Below are positions 13,247-13,371 of a stretch of 13,371 nucleotides of DNA, piece after piece (positions within the stretch are counted from its first letter, which is position 1; each line of letters starts with the position of its first letter). The stretch covers positions 1 through 13,371 of the forward strand of contig JACIYD010000009.1 of the NCBI GenBank assembly GCA_014360105.1. The letters are read 5' to 3'. A program made the translations under genes and the position numbers. The DNA is from Clostridia bacterium (GTDB lineage Bacteria > Bacillota > DSM-521 > Neomoorellales > SLTJ01). The notes under the pieces were generated by a model that was given only the letters and a program-made list of their open reading frames with translations, had not been told where the DNA came from and made no database searches.

Positions 13247-13371
13247 TCAGCTAACCTCTCTCATCCCCTCCTCCCCTTCCAGTACCGCCAAGGCTTCGTT
13301 CACGTTCAACTCGAGCATCCGCACGCTCGCCAGGATGCGCTCGGCATTGCGCACCACGGCGGGGATTTCGG
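13247..13371 (-). CDS. C-terminal 40 residues of an unidentified protein, cut by window edge
   Basis: On the minus strand the frame entering at the right edge reads EIPAVVRNAERILASVRMLE and continues ELNVNEALAVLEGEEGMREVS to a TGA at 13247-13249. The composition is coding-like: alternating hydrophobic and charged residues that would form one or two amphipathic helices. I do not recognise the family. It ends 97 bases before the dctP start; those 97 bases show no clear promoter or terminator, so this gene may be co-transcribed with the TRAP genes. Confidence 0.55.
   Translation of the reverse strand, partial: EIPAVVRNAERILASVRMLELNVNEALAVLEGEEGMREVS

Noticed and set aside
1..13371. CRISPR arrays, tRNA or rRNA genes, transposases
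   Set aside because: No regularly spaced repeats, cloverleaf sequences, rRNA motifs or transposase frames were seen on either strand.

Overview
The window looks like a chromosomal segment of a GC-rich anaerobic Firmicute of the Moorella/Desulfotomaculum/Pelotomaculum kind. This is inferred from strong AGGAGG-type ribosome binding sites before almost every gene, use of TTG and GTG starts, and an anaerobic enzyme set (4Fe-4S ferredoxin, flavin/iron-sulfur reductase, Mo/W-bis-pterin oxidoreductase, biotin-type carboxyltransferase, CoA-transferase). No species can be named. All genes but one lie on the minus strand.

Region 1 (1-5172, minus): a catabolic or fermentative operon. In transcription order it holds a 59-residue 2[4Fe-4S] ferredoxin, a 641-residue Old Yellow Enzyme-family reductase with a 4Fe-4S cluster and a C-terminal FAD/NAD half, a GC-rich structured spacer, an AiiA-like metallo-beta-lactamase hydrolase, a propionyl-CoA carboxylase/methylmalonyl-CoA decarboxylase-type carboxyltransferase, and a CaiB/BaiF CoA-transferase cut by the left edge. 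The set reads as a route in which an acid is activated to a CoA thioester, an unsaturated intermediate is reduced, a carboxyl group is added or removed, and a lactone or thioester is hydrolysed. The substrate is unknown.

Region 2 (5173-7142): a 484-base intergenic region and a divergent sigma-54 activator (PAS, AAA+ with GAFTGA, Fis-type HTH) on the plus strand. On the minus strand 38 bases before the predicted ferredoxin transcript leader ends is a good -24/-12 sigma-54 promoter. Upstream of it are palindromes and tandem repeats fit to be activator sites. This is the clearest regulatory circuit in the window: a PAS-sensing activator switching on the ferredoxin-led operon.

Region 3 (7143-9254, minus): a single-gene unit for a 684-residue molybdopterin oxidoreductase that resembles the acetylene hydratase clade but lacks that enzyme's catalytic Asp. 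It ends in a strong intrinsic terminator.

Region 4 (9447-9926, minus): rlmH, a housekeeping 23S rRNA methyltransferase.

Region 5 (10126-13149, minus): a TRAP transporter operon dctP-dctQ-dctM, with hairpins between dctP and dctQ, an ATGA overlap between dctQ and dctM, and a hairpin after dctM. Its binding protein lacks the usual carboxylate-binding Arg. It may import the substrate of region 1, but only proximity supports this. At the right edge (13247-13371) is the C-terminal tail of an unidentified minus-strand protein.
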